NCBI GenBank assembly: GCA_030601605.1
Contig: JAUVTI010000005.1
Coordinates: 1 to 29,825 of the forward strand
Source: Gemmatimonadales bacterium
Lineage (GTDB): Bacteria; Gemmatimonadota; Gemmatimonadetes; Gemmatimonadales; GWC2-71-9
Reading direction: 5' to 3'
Length of the DNA: 29,825 nucleotides
The notes beneath the pieces were generated by a model. It searched no databases. It was not told the DNA's origin and saw only the letters and a program-made list of their open reading frames with translations. This document shows positions 1 through 8,410 of this stretch, piece by piece. The position numbers and the translations under genes are program-made. Within the stretch, counting starts at the first letter, position 1. The number at the start of each line of letters is the position of its first letter.

Positions 1-627
1 CTGTTGGGTCATCTCGGCGGAAAGCGCGTCGTGGCCATGCAGGGCCGGTTCCACCGGTACGAGGGCTACGCGATGCAGCAGATCGGCTTCCCGGTACGCG
101 TGATGCGCGCGCTGGGGGCGAAGACGCTCGTGGTGTCGAACGCCTGCGGGGGGATGGTCCCGCTGTGGGGGCCCGGCGACCTGGTGCTGATCTCGGACCA
201 CATCAACCTGTTGGGCGACAATCCGCTGGTCGGACCCAACCACGACGAGCTGGGACCGCGGTTCCCTGACATGTCCCGCGCGTACGATCCGGAGCTGAGA
301 GAGCTCGCGCGCGAAGTTGCCCGCGATCTCAAGCTCGTGCTGCGCGAGGGCGTTTACGTTGCCGTGGTGGGCCCGAACCTCGAAACGCCGGCCGAGTACC
401 GCTTCCTGCGGGCAATCGGCGCCGACGTGGTCGGCATGTCCACTGTGCCCGAGGCGATCGTCGCAGTGCACGGCGGCATGCGGGTGCTGGGCATCTCGAT
501 CATCACGGACCAGTGCCTGCCCGACGCCCTGGAGCCGGCGGACATCAACCGGATCATCGCGACCGCCGCCGCGGCCGAGCCCAACCTCACGCGCCTCGTG
601 GAGGGCGTGCTGGAGCGCATGGCCTGA
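1..627 (+). CDS. punA: Purine nucleoside phosphorylase, trimeric PNP/MTAP family (5' end missing)
   Basis: Cytosolic purine salvage enzyme that splits purine (deoxy)nucleosides with phosphate into base and pentose-1-phosphate. The frame is open from base 1, so the true start and the N-terminal phosphate-binding part lie upstream. About 208 codons are visible of a family length near 270. Visible family motifs are MQGRFHRYEGY, SNACGG, the DHINL stretch, GPNLETPAEYR (catalytic-site Glu at 382-384) and GMSTVPEAI. The residue equivalent to the base-recognising Asn243 of human PNP is Asp here (ITDQ, 508-510), as in methylthioadenosine phosphorylases, so substrate preference is uncertain. The stop overlaps the ileS start by one base (TGATG). 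The family call is firm; 6-oxopurine versus 6-aminopurine specificity is open. Confidence 0.9.
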   Translation: MLGHLGGKRVVAMQGRFHRYEGYAMQQIGFPVRVMRALGAKTLVVSNACGGMVPLWGPGDLVLISDHINLLGDNPLVGPNHDELGPRFPDMSRAYDPELRELAREVARDLKLVLREGVYVAVVGPNLETPAEYRFLRAIGADVVGMSTVPEAIVAVHGGMRVLGISIITDQCLPDALEPADINRIIATAAAAEPNLTRLVEGVLERMA

Positions 628-3600
628 TGCCGTACGAGGCTCTCGGATCCGCCTCGCCCGACTCCTTCGAGCAGCAGGTGCTCGAGCAGTGGCGCGCGGA
701 GGATCTGTTCCACCAGACGCTGGACGCCACCAAGGGTGGGGAGCCGTACGTGTTCTATGAGGGACCGCCCACGGCCAACGGGCGGCCCGGGATCCACCAC
801 GTCTTCGCCCGCGCGATCAAGGACCTGATCTGCCGCTACCACACGATGCTGGGCGAGTCTGTAACGCGCATCGCCGGTTGGGATACGCACGGCCTGCCCG
901 TTGAGATCGAGGTGGAGAAGGCGCTGAAGCTCTCCGGCAAGGCCGACATCGAGAAGTTTGGCGTGGCCGAGTTCAACGCCCGGTCGAAGGAGAGTGTGTT
1001 CCGTTACAAGTCCGACTGGGAGAGCCTCTCCGAGCGCGTCGGTTACTGGCTCGACTACTCGCGCCCGTACATCACGTATACAAACGAATACATCGAGAGC
1101 GTCTGGTGGCTGCTGAAGCAGCTACACGACCGTGACCTGCTGTACCTGGGACACAAGGTGCTGCCGTACTGCCCGCGCTGCGGAACCGCGCTCTCCAGCC
1201 ACGAACTGGCGCAGGGCTACGAGACGCACAAGAGCCCGTCCATCCACGCGCTGTTCCGCCTCGTGGGAGAGCGCGACCGATACCTGCTCGTGTGGACGAC
1301 GACCCCCTGGACACTCCCCTCCAACGTGGCCGTCGCGGTGCACCCCGACTTCCGCTACGTGGAGCACGTGGTTGATGGGCGGAGCATCATCGCTGAGAGG
1401 GTGATCGCCGAGACCAGAGTGATCCCCGGCGCCACGGGTGGGAAGCCGCTCGCCGAGTTCCCACTGGTCGCGGAGCACTCCGGCCGCGACCTGGTTGGAC
1501 TCCGCTACGAGCAATTGATCGAGGCCGTCGAGGTCGATCCCGAAGCCGGTCTGCGGGTGGTGGCGGGTGACTTCGTGACCAACGAGGAAGGGACCGGACT
1601 CGTACACCTCGCGCCCCCGTTCGGCGCCGACGACTACGCGGCCGGCATCAAGGAGGGCCTCCCGTTCCTCAACCCGGTGGATGCCGCGGGCCGGTTCTTC
1701 GATACCGCGTACGAGGAGATCAACGGCAAGACGGTGTTCGAAGCGAACCCGATCATCGCCGACCGGCTCGTGGGAGAGGGCAAGGTGTTCGGCCGCTATC
1801 AGCCTGAAGGGTACGAGCACAGCTATCCCTTCTGCTGGCGCTGCGACTCGCCGCTCATCTACTACGCGCGGGACTCCTGGTTCGTGCGCACGACGGCGTT
1901 CAAGGATCGCATGATCGCGATCAACCACGATGTGAAGTGGTATCCGCCCGAGGTGGGCGAGGGTCGCTTCGGCGAGTGGCTCGAGAACAACGTGGACTGG
2001 GCTCTGTCGCGCGACCGCTACTGGGGCACGCCGCTGCCGGTGTGGCGCTGCGACCGCGACGACACCGGACACCGCGTGGCGATCGGCTCCTACGCCGAGC
2101 TCGAGCAGCTACGCGGCGAGAAACTCCCCGACGATTTCGATCCGCACAAGCCGTTCATCGACGAGTACACGTTCGAGTGTACGGCAGCCGGGTGCGGCGG
2201 GACCATGCGCAGGGTGCCGGAGACGATCGACGCCTGGTTCGATTCGGGCGCGATGCCATACGCACAGTGGCATTACCCCTTCGAGAACCAAGCCGAGTTC
2301 GAGCGCCACTTCCCGGCGGACTTCATTTGCGAGGGTCTGGACCAGACGCGCGGGTGGTTCTACTCCTTGCTGGCGATCGCTGCCGGCGTCTCCGACGGCG
2401 CGGCATATCGCCACTGCGTGGTGAACGGGCTCGTGCTGGACGCCGATGGCCGCAAGATGTCCAAGCGTCTGGGCAACGTGACCGACCCGTGGGAGGCAGT
2501 GGGGCAGTTCGGCGCGGATGCCGTGCGGCTCTACCTGCTGGCGTCGAGCCAGGTGTGGCTGCCCAAGCGGTTCGACCCGGAGGCGATCCGCGAGGTCTCC
2601 TCCGGCTTCCTCAACCGCCTGCGCAACACGTACGGGTTCTTCGCGCTGTACGCAGAGGAGTGGACGCCCGAGGATGCGCCTCCCCTGGCGCAGCGGCCGC
2701 TGGTGGATCGCTGGCTCGCTGGCCGGCTGGATACGGTCATCCGGACGGTGCGCGCAGCCTGGTCCGCGTACGACGTGACCGGCGGGGTGCGCGCCATCAT
2801 CGACTTCGTGGACCACGAGCTCTCCAACTGGTATGTGAGGGTGAACCGCACGCGGTTCTGGGCGCCCGGCGGTTCAGCCGATCCGGCGGCCCTGGCCACG
2901 CTCTACGAGGCGCTGGTGACGGTGACCCGGCTGCTGGCGCCGGCGGCGCCGTTCCTGAGCGACGCCATCCACCGCAGACTCACGGGCTCTTCAGTGCACC
3001 TGGCCCGGTTCCCGCTGGGCAGCGGCGGCGCCGACGAGGGGCTGGACGAGCCGATGGACGCTGTGCGGCGCCTGTCCTCGCTGGCCCGCGCCGCCCGCGA
3101 ACAGGCCGGACTCAGGGTGCGCCAGCCGCTGGCCCGGCTCCGCGTCGCCGTCCCCGCCTCGACCCGCGGCGCGGCGTTCCAATCCTTCCTGGATATCCTG
3201 GCCGCCGAAGTGAACGTGAAGGAGATCGGCGTCGTGGAGTCCGACGAGGAACTGGTGCGCCTCAAGCCAAAGCCGAACTTCCGCACTCTCGGGAAGGTCT
3301 ACGGCAAGGACACTCCGCGGGCCGCCCAGGCCGCGAAAGAACTGACGCGAGAGCAGCTCCAGGAGCTGGAGGGGGGCGCTGCGGTATCCGTCACAGTGGA
3401 CGGGAAGCGGTTCGAGTACCGTCCCGAGGACGTAGTTGTCGAGCGGGAGGTGGCCACGGACTGGTTGGTGCAGAGCGACGGACCACTGGTCGTGGCGCTG
3501 GATCCGGCCCTGAGCGACGACCTGCGCCATGAGGGCCTCGCGCGGGAATTAGTCAATCGGGTGCAGAGACTACGAAAAGAGGCCGGGTACGATTACAATA

Positions 3601-3803
3601 CGCGGATCGCATTGAGCATCTCCGGCGCCGACGAAGTGCTGGAGGCGGCCGGAGCGTTCCGTCAGTTCATTGCGGGAGAGACGTTGGCACGCCGGCTGGA
3701 GACGGGCGCCGATCTGGCGGACCCGGATGTGCGGGAGGCGGTCGACATCGATGGGCGGGAGGTCGTCATCGCGCTCAAGCGCTCGGACGGGACGGCCCGC
3801 TGA
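627..3803 (+). CDS. ileS: Isoleucyl-tRNA synthetase, type 2 (eukaryote-like), with GIHH active-site motif
   Basis: Charges tRNA-Ile with isoleucine using ATP in the cytosol. The protein has 1058 residues, a class I synthetase of the long type-2 form. The start at 627 overlaps the upstream stop and gives the normal N-terminus; the frame stays open further upstream but only as a shadow of the phosphorylase gene. The HIGH signature is replaced by GIHH at residues 55-58 (789-800). The KMSKR loop is intact at residues 610-614 (2454-2468). The CPRCG pair and the SYPFCWRCDSPL stretch are typical of type 2, and the anticodon-binding and C-terminal regions follow. A GXHH motif has been linked to mupirocin hyper-resistance in type-2 enzymes, which I infer here. 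It is the only ileS in the window, so it is probably the housekeeping copy. Confidence 0.97.
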   Translation: MPYEALGSASPDSFEQQVLEQWRAEDLFHQTLDATKGGEPYVFYEGPPTANGRPGIHHVFARAIKDLICRYHTMLGESVTRIAGWDTHGLPVEIEVEKALKLSGKADIEKFGVAEFNARSKESVFRYKSDWESLSERVGYWLDYSRPYITYTNEYIESVWWLLKQLHDRDLLYLGHKVLPYCPRCGTALSSHELAQGYETHKSPSIHALFRLVGERDRYLLVWTTTPWTLPSNVAVAVHPDFRYVEHVVDGRSIIAERVIAETRVIPGATGGKPLAEFPLVAEHSGRDLVGLRYEQLIEAVEVDPEAGLRVVAGDFVTNEEGTGLVHLAPPFGADDYAAGIKEGLPFLNPVDAAGRFFDTAYEEINGKTVFEANPIIADRLVGEGKVFGRYQPEGYEHSYPFCWRCDSPLIYYARDSWFVRTTAFKDRMIAINHDVKWYPPEVGEGRFGEWLENNVDWALSRDRYWGTPLPVWRCDRDDTGHRVAIGSYAELEQLRGEKLPDDFDPHKPFIDEYTFECTAAGCGGTMRRVPETIDAWFDSGAMPYAQWHYPFENQAEFERHFPADFICEGLDQTRGWFYSLLAIAAGVSDGAAYRHCVVNGLVLDADGRKMSKRLGNVTDPWEAVGQFGADAVRLYLLASSQVWLPKRFDPEAIREVSSGFLNRLRNTYGFFALYAEEWTPEDAPPLAQRPLVDRWLAGRLDTVIRTVRAAWSAYDVTGGVRAIIDFVDHELSNWYVRVNRTRFWAPGGSADPAALATLYEALVTVTRLLAPAAPFLSDAIHRRLTGSSVHLARFPLGSGGADEGLDEPMDAVRRLSSLARAAREQAGLRVRQPLARLRVAVPASTRGAAFQSFLDILAAEVNVKEIGVVESDEELVRLKPKPNFRTLGKVYGKDTPRAAQAAKELTREQLQELEGGAAVSVTVDGKRFEYRPEDVVVEREVATDWLVQSDGPLVVALDPALSDDLRHEGLARELVNRVQRLRKEAGYDYNTRIALSISGADEVLEAAGAFRQFIAGETLARRLETGADLADPDVREAVDIDGREVVIALKRSDGTAR

Positions 3804-3840
3804 GGTTCAACGCCGGCGTAATCGGCAGGAAGACTGACTG

Positions 3841-4224
3841 ATGAACAAGAAACAGCTGACACACCTGGAAAAGCGCCTGCTCGAGGAACGGGGTCGGGTC
3901 ATGAAGGAGATCGGCAACTACGACGAGCAGTTCAGCGGCACGCTGCAGGCATCCGATGGCGACCTGTCGTCGTACTCCTTCCACATGGCCGATCAGGGGA
4001 CGGACGCCATGGAGCGCGAGAAGCAATTCCTCTTCGCCTCAAAGGAGGGCCGCTACCTCTGGCATGTGAACGAGGCGCTGCGGCGGCTCTACTTCAAGCC
4101 CAAGGAGTTCGGCGTCTGTCACGAGTGCGGGGAAGAGGTCGGCTTCGAGCGACTCGACGCACTGCCGCACGCACGCCTCTGCATCAAGTGCAAGGCCAAG
4201 GAGGAAGATGCCAAGCGGGCTTAG
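3841..4224 (+). CDS. DksA/TraR-type C4 zinc-finger protein
   Basis: A 127-residue protein of the DksA/TraR family, which in studied cases binds in the secondary channel of RNA polymerase and changes promoter response, often with ppGpp. Residues 1-85 are helical and charged, compatible with the coiled-coil hairpin. A tip-like acidic stretch is seen at ADQGTDAMERE (50-60). Four cysteines (C93, C96, C114, C117, in CHEC and CIKC) form the zinc finger. The pattern is closer to the YteA/TraR-like group than to E. coli DksA, so ppGpp synergy cannot be assumed. AGGAAG at 3827-3832 stands 8 bases before the ATG. A 37-base gap separates it from ileS, and its last 17 bases overlap lspA. Confidence 0.88.
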   Translation: MNKKQLTHLEKRLLEERGRVMKEIGNYDEQFSGTLQASDGDLSSYSFHMADQGTDAMEREKQFLFASKEGRYLWHVNEALRRLYFKPKEFGVCHECGEEVGFERLDALPHARLCIKCKAKEEDAKRA

Positions 4225-4726
4225 GCACCCTCTGTTCTGGGGGGTCGCGCTCGGTGTAGTAGCCGTCGATCTGATCACGAAGAAGCTCGCCGTCGCGAAC
4301 CTCGCGCACGCGCCGGTCCGGATCCTCGGAGATTGGCTCACCTTCAGACTCGTCTACAATCCAGGGGCGGCGTTCGGCGTTCACGTGGGTGCCTACTCGC
4401 GCTGGGTCTTCATGGTGCTTGCGCTCGTGGCGTTGGTCGTGCTAGCGTCGTTGGCGCGGCACACATTGTCCACGCAGTGGGTGCGGCTGACTGCGCTGGG
4501 CCTCGTGTGCGGGGGCGCCATCGGCAACCTGCTGGACCGCGTGCGCAGCGCGCGCGGCGTGGTGGACTTCATTGATGTATGGATCGGTCCTTTTCACTGG
4601 CCCACCTTCAACGTTGCCGACATAGCCGTGACGTGCGGCGCCGTGGCGCTCGCGGCCGTGCTGTGGCAGGAGGGCCGACGCGGCAATGAGCAACCCTCCG
4701 AGCAGACCGGTCCCGCCGAGGCCTGA
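4208..4726 (+). CDS. lspA: Lipoprotein signal peptidase (signal peptidase II)
   Basis: Inner-membrane aspartic protease that removes the signal peptide of prolipoproteins after diacylglyceryl addition. At 172 residues it has the usual length and about four hydrophobic helices (near 10-26, 64-82, 92-108, 135-155). Family motifs are present: VDLITKK, YNPGAAFG (50-57), GNLLDR (106-111), VVDFIDVW (118-125) and FNVADIA (134-140). The catalytic Asp pair is probably D120 and D138, and D110 is also conserved. The ATG at 4208 lies inside the zinc-finger gene, and the 17-base overlap points to translational coupling. The charged C-terminal tail overlaps the start of the pseudouridine synthase. Confidence 0.96.
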   Translation: MPSGLRHPLFWGVALGVVAVDLITKKLAVANLAHAPVRILGDWLTFRLVYNPGAAFGVHVGAYSRWVFMVLALVALVVLASLARHTLSTQWVRLTALGLVCGGAIGNLLDRVRSARGVVDFIDVWIGPFHWPTFNVADIAVTCGAVALAAVLWQEGRRGNEQPSEQTGPAEA

Positions 4727-5726
4727 GCCTCCCCACACCGTCGAGCTCCAGGTCTGCACCGAGGCCACGGAGCGTCTGGACCGGTTCCTGGCCGACCAGC
4801 TGGCGCTATCCCGAACCCAGGCCGGACGGCTGATCGCCGACGGCGCGGTGGCCGTCAATGGCGAGCCGGCTCGCGCCTCGCGCACCCTCGGAAGAGGCGA
4901 TCAGGTGCGGGTAACGCTGCCCGAGGCCGACCCGCCCAGAACGCTCACCCCGTACCCGATACCGCTCACGGCGGTCTACGAAGACGACGCGATCCTGGTG
5001 CTCGACAAGCCCGCCGGCTTGGTGGTCCACCCGGCGCCGGGGCACTGGGACGACACGCTGCTCAACGCGCTCGTGGCGCGCGGCACGAGCTTGTCGAGCG
5101 GCGCCGAGGGACGACCGGGCATCGTGCACAGGCTCGACAAGGACACGTCGGGTCTGATGATCGTGGCCAAGACCGACGCGGTACACCGCAGCCTGTCCCG
5201 GGCCATGGGGCAGCGCCGCATCGAGAGGGTATACGCCGCGCTGGTGTGGGGGCACCTCAAAGGGCCCCTGGACATCGATGCTGCGGTGGCCAGGCACCCC
5301 AGGGACCGCAAGCGGATGGCGGTGTTGGCCACGGGCCGGGCGGCGCGCAGCCACGCGGAACAGGTGGCGCGGTTCGACACCTGTGATCTGGTGCGGGTGA
5401 AGCTGGAGACGGGGCGCACCCACCAGATCCGGGTGCACCTGGCGCATGTGGGCCACCCGGTGGTGGGCGATGCCGTGTACGGCGGCGGAGGGGCGCGGCG
5501 GGCCACCGGGGCTCAGCGATCGCGGGCGCGGGCGGTCGAGGCGGCCTGCCCCCGCCAGGCGCTGCACGCGGCCGTGCTGCGTTTCAAACACCCGGAAACC
5601 GGAGAATGGAGCGAGTTTCGCTCCGAGTGGCCCTCCGATCTGGCCCCCGCGTTGGAGGCTGCGCAGGCCGATTCCGGCTTGCTTGCTCGCCCTAACCAGT
5701 TGGACTATCTTGGCTTCTTCAAATAA
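4686..5726 (+). CDS. rluD: RluA/RluD-family 23S rRNA pseudouridine synthase
   Basis: Converts specific uridines in large-subunit rRNA to pseudouridine. It has 346 residues. An S4 RNA-binding domain spans about residues 28-80 (RLDRFLADQLALSRTQAGRLI), followed by the catalytic domain from about 95. The motif HRLDKDTSG carries the nucleophilic Asp at residue 151, and RTHQIRVHLAHVGHPVVGD is the second family signature. A short Arg/Ala-rich insertion follows it. The start lies within lspA (41-base overlap) and has an AGGAGGG-like site about a dozen bases upstream. The stop is one base before the first cheW. Assignment to RluD rather than another RluA-type paralogue is by similarity of order and motifs only. 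Confidence 0.93.
   Translation: MSNPPSRPVPPRPEPPHTVELQVCTEATERLDRFLADQLALSRTQAGRLIADGAVAVNGEPARASRTLGRGDQVRVTLPEADPPRTLTPYPIPLTAVYEDDAILVLDKPAGLVVHPAPGHWDDTLLNALVARGTSLSSGAEGRPGIVHRLDKDTSGLMIVAKTDAVHRSLSRAMGQRRIERVYAALVWGHLKGPLDIDAAVARHPRDRKRMAVLATGRAARSHAEQVARFDTCDLVRVKLETGRTHQIRVHLAHVGHPVVGDAVYGGGGARRATGAQRSRARAVEAACPRQALHAAVLRFKHPETGEWSEFRSEWPSDLAPALEAAQADSGLLARPNQLDYLGFFK
5683..5711 (+). promoter_or_regulatory. Possible sigma70-type promoter for the che/GTPase operon
   Basis: TTGCTC (5683-5688), a 17-base spacer and TATCTT (5706-5711) lie at the very end of the rluD gene in a locally A+T-richer patch. Transcription would start near 5718, about 10 bases before the cheW ATG, leaving almost no leader and no Shine-Dalgarno site. 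The match to consensus is modest, so this is a suggestion. Read-through from the ileS-rluD genes is the alternative. Confidence 0.3.
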
Positions 5727-5727
5727 G

Positions 5728-6162
5728 ATGGACGACTTGGCGGGCGTTCGGATCCTGGTTTTTCGGTTGGCTGATCTGCGGTACGGGATCGGCATTTCGG
5801 CCGTCCGCGAGATCTTGCCGACGCAGCAGGCGACCCGCCTCCCCGGAGCCTCGCACGAGGTGGCCGGGCTCATAAACGTGCGGGGCCAGCTGGTGCCGCT
5901 GGTCGACGGACGGCGTGCGCTGGGTCACGCCCCGTCCGAGGGCAGCGGCACTATTGTATTGTGTGAGGTCGGTGAGCAGTACGTGGGGCTCGCCGTGGAC
6001 GAGGTGATCGACCTTCTGACGGTCGCGCCGGAGGACCTCTCCGATCGCGGAGAGCTCCCCGGGGTGGACCCTCGGTTGGTGCGGGCAGTCGGGCTGCGCG
6101 GCGACGACACGTTCGTTCTGCTCGATCTGGACGCACTGCTTGCTCCAATTCTCAGCCTGTAG
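5728..6162 (+). CDS. cheW: CheW-type chemosensory coupling protein (copy 1)
   Basis: A single CheW domain of 144 residues that links chemoreceptors to the CheA kinase in sensory arrays. The fold-typical pattern is visible: FRLADLRYGI, VREIL, then LINVRGQLVPLVD (48-60), and a closing FVLLDLDALL. The conserved Arg of the N-x-R-G motif (Arg62 in E. coli CheW) is kept here as R52, unlike in the two other CheW copies of this cluster. The ATG follows the rluD stop after one base, and no Shine-Dalgarno site is apparent. It opens the operon and, with CheA, is the most likely canonical array component. Confidence 0.93.
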   Translation: MDDLAGVRILVFRLADLRYGIGISAVREILPTQQATRLPGASHEVAGLINVRGQLVPLVDGRRALGHAPSEGSGTIVLCEVGEQYVGLAVDEVIDLLTVAPEDLSDRGELPGVDPRLVRAVGLRGDDTFVLLDLDALLAPILSL

Positions 6163-6171
6163 GGAGGGCGT

Positions 6172-6534
6172 GTGAGCCATACGGTGCTCGTCTGTGATGA
6201 CGCGATTTTCATGCGCACGATGATCAGTGACATTCTGACGCAAGCCGGCTACGAGGTGGTGGGTGAAGCCGAGACCGGCACTCAGGCAGTCGAGAAGTAC
6301 GACCAGCTCAAGCCGGATCTCGTCACGATGGACATTGTGATGCCGGACATGGGTGGGATCGATGCGGTGCGCACGATCGTCGAGTCGCACCCGGACGCCC
6401 GAATCCTGATGTGCAGCGCGATGGGCCAGCAGGCCCTCGTCGTCGAGGCCATTCAGGCGGGCGCGAAGGACTTCATCGTCAAGCCGTTCCAGCCGTCCCG
6501 CGTCCTGGAAGCCGTGCAGCGGATACTCGGCTAG
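6172..6534 (+). CDS. cheY: CheY-type single-domain response regulator
   Basis: A stand-alone receiver domain of 120 residues, the soluble phospho-signal of the pathway. All key residues are present: acidic pair D9/D10, phosphoacceptor D54 (LVTMDIVMPDMGG), switch residue S82 and K104 in KPF. It starts with GTG at 6172, preceded by GGAGG at 6163-6167. The style resembles CheY of Bacillus/Thermotoga-type pathways, which also use CheC and CheD, as found here. With no flagellar gene nearby its target is unknown. It could act on a flagellar motor encoded elsewhere or on the MglA/roadblock module of this operon. Confidence 0.95.
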   Translation: MSHTVLVCDDAIFMRTMISDILTQAGYEVVGEAETGTQAVEKYDQLKPDLVTMDIVMPDMGGIDAVRTIVESHPDARILMCSAMGQQALVVEAIQAGAKDFIVKPFQPSRVLEAVQRILG

Positions 6535-6536
6535 GC

Positions 6537-8399
6537 ATGGATCTCTCGCAGTATGCGGAGCTCTTCCTCGCCGAAAGCCGAGAACATCTCACCACCATCA
6601 ACCAGCTGCTGCTGGAGTGGGAGCGAGATCCTGGGGCGAGCGAGCCGGTCGCCGGCATCTTCCGGTCCATGCACACCATCAAGGGCATGGCTGCGACGAT
6701 GGGCTACGGCGCCGTGGCGGATCTCGCCCACAGGGCCGAGAGCCTGCTCGACGTGCTGCGCCGCGGCAAGCAGGCCCCTCCCGACGAAGTCGTAGAGCTC
6801 CTCTTCCGCAGCGCCGACTCGCTCGATCAGGCGATCGAGGCCTCAGTCGCCGGACGGGAGGCCGACCTCGACCTCTCGGACGTTCTCAAGAGCCTGGACC
6901 GGGCCAGTCAGACGCTGGGGGCGGATGTGGAGCGGCCGGCGGTGCAGCGGCCGTCGGCGCCGGTGGTCGCCGTGGCGGCGGGCGCAGGGCGCCCGGTGCG
7001 GGTGGTACTGGTTACGGAGGCGCAGCTGAAGGGCGCCCGGGCGCTGCTGATCCTGCGGCGACTCGAAGCCCTGGGGCGAGTCCACGCGGTCGAGCCGCCG
7101 CCGTCGCAGATGGAAGGCGAGGAGTTCGGAGGCCAGTTCGCCCTTCGCATCGAGACTGCTGCTGCAGACGAGGATCTGGAGCGCGAGATCCGCGCGGCCG
7201 GCGACGTGGACCGAGTCGAGTTCGCCGCTCAGGAAGAGGCTGCTCGCACCGAGGCGGGCGGGCGCTCGAAGCACATCAGGGTGGACCTCAGGCGGCTCGA
7301 CGCCCTGATGAACCTGATCGGCGAGTTGCTCACGGCTCGGGGCCGGCTGACCGAGCTCAGCACGGCGAGCGCGGACGCTGACCTCGAGGACATCGCGGTT
7401 CGCGTGTCGGGACTCGCGGCAGACCTCCAGGCGGAGATCGTGTCCGCCCGCATGACTCCGGTGTGGCAGGTCTTCGACCGGTTCCCGCGCCTCGTTCGGG
7501 ATCTCGCCCGCAAGCTCGGCAAGCAGATCGAGCTCCGTGTCGAGGGCAAGGAGATCGAGCTCGACCGCGCGATCCTGGACAAGATCGGCGAGCCGCTGGT
7601 TCACCTGCTGCGCAACGCAGCGGATCACGGACTCGAGTCGCCCGACGAGAGGGTGGCTGCGGGCAAGCCGGCCGAGGGCGTGATTGAGCTCAGCGCCATG
7701 CGCGAGCGCGCCGCGGTCGCGATCCGGGTGCGCGACGACGGCCGGGGCATGGACCGCGACCAGATACTCGCGCAGGCCAAGGAGCTCGGGTTGGTGGACC
7801 CCGCAGTCGATGCCCTGTCGGACGAGCTCTTGATGCGCGTGCTGGGGCGCAGCGGTATCAGCACCGCCTCCGAGGTTTCGGAGGTGTCCGGGCGGGGTGT
7901 CGGGATCGACGCCGTCGCTGACGTGGTGCGTGCGCTGGGAGGCGGAATCGATGTCGACAGCGAGCCGGGAAGGGGAACGGTGTTCACGCTGCGCCTGCCG
8001 ACTACGCTCGCGATCATCCGCGCGCTCATCACACGGGTTGGAGACGAGCGCTACGCGCTGCCCATCACGCACGTCGCGGAGACGCTGGACCTCAACACGG
8101 TGGCGGTAACCCGGGTGGACGGCCGCGACGCGATGTCACTGCGCGAAGAAGTCGTGCCGTTGGTGCACATGAGGGAGATGCTGGAGATCGGTGGGGACGC
8201 GCCTCCCCGCAGCCCGGTGATCGTACTCCAGATGGGGGAGCGGCGGTGTGGGATCGTGGTGGACCGGTTGGTGAGCCAACAGGAAATAGTGGTGAAGACG
8301 TTCAGCCCGCCGCAGGGGACGCTGCCGATCTTCAGCGGCGCGACAATTCTGGGTGAGGGACGACCCGTTCTCATTCTGGACGCCGGGGGCCTGGTCTAG
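6537..8399 (+). CDS. cheA: Chemotaxis-type histidine kinase CheA
   Basis: Cytosolic array kinase of 620 residues. P1 phosphotransfer domain is at about 1-105, with the phospho-His H46 in MHTIKGMA. A P2-like CheY/CheB-docking domain follows at about 153-230, then P3 dimerisation at about 245-315 and the P4 ATPase domain with N-box HLLRNAADHGLE (356-367), G1 DDGRGMD (400-406), GRGVGID (452-458) and GRGTVF (479-484). The P5 CheW-like domain runs from about 487 to the end. The start at 6537 lies 2 bases after the cheY stop; the frame is open further upstream only as a shadow of cheY. All catalytic parts look intact. It should phosphorylate the adjacent CheY and the distal CheB. Confidence 0.97.
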   Translation: MDLSQYAELFLAESREHLTTINQLLLEWERDPGASEPVAGIFRSMHTIKGMAATMGYGAVADLAHRAESLLDVLRRGKQAPPDEVVELLFRSADSLDQAIEASVAGREADLDLSDVLKSLDRASQTLGADVERPAVQRPSAPVVAVAAGAGRPVRVVLVTEAQLKGARALLILRRLEALGRVHAVEPPPSQMEGEEFGGQFALRIETAAADEDLEREIRAAGDVDRVEFAAQEEAARTEAGGRSKHIRVDLRRLDALMNLIGELLTARGRLTELSTASADADLEDIAVRVSGLAADLQAEIVSARMTPVWQVFDRFPRLVRDLARKLGKQIELRVEGKEIELDRAILDKIGEPLVHLLRNAADHGLESPDERVAAGKPAEGVIELSAMRERAAVAIRVRDDGRGMDRDQILAQAKELGLVDPAVDALSDELLMRVLGRSGISTASEVSEVSGRGVGIDAVADVVRALGGGIDVDSEPGRGTVFTLRLPTTLAIIRALITRVGDERYALPITHVAETLDLNTVAVTRVDGRDAMSLREEVVPLVHMREMLEIGGDAPPRSPVIVLQMGERRCGIVVDRLVSQQEIVVKTFSPPQGTLPIFSGATILGEGRPVLILDAGGLV

Positions 8400-8410
8400 G
8401 AGACGCAAGC

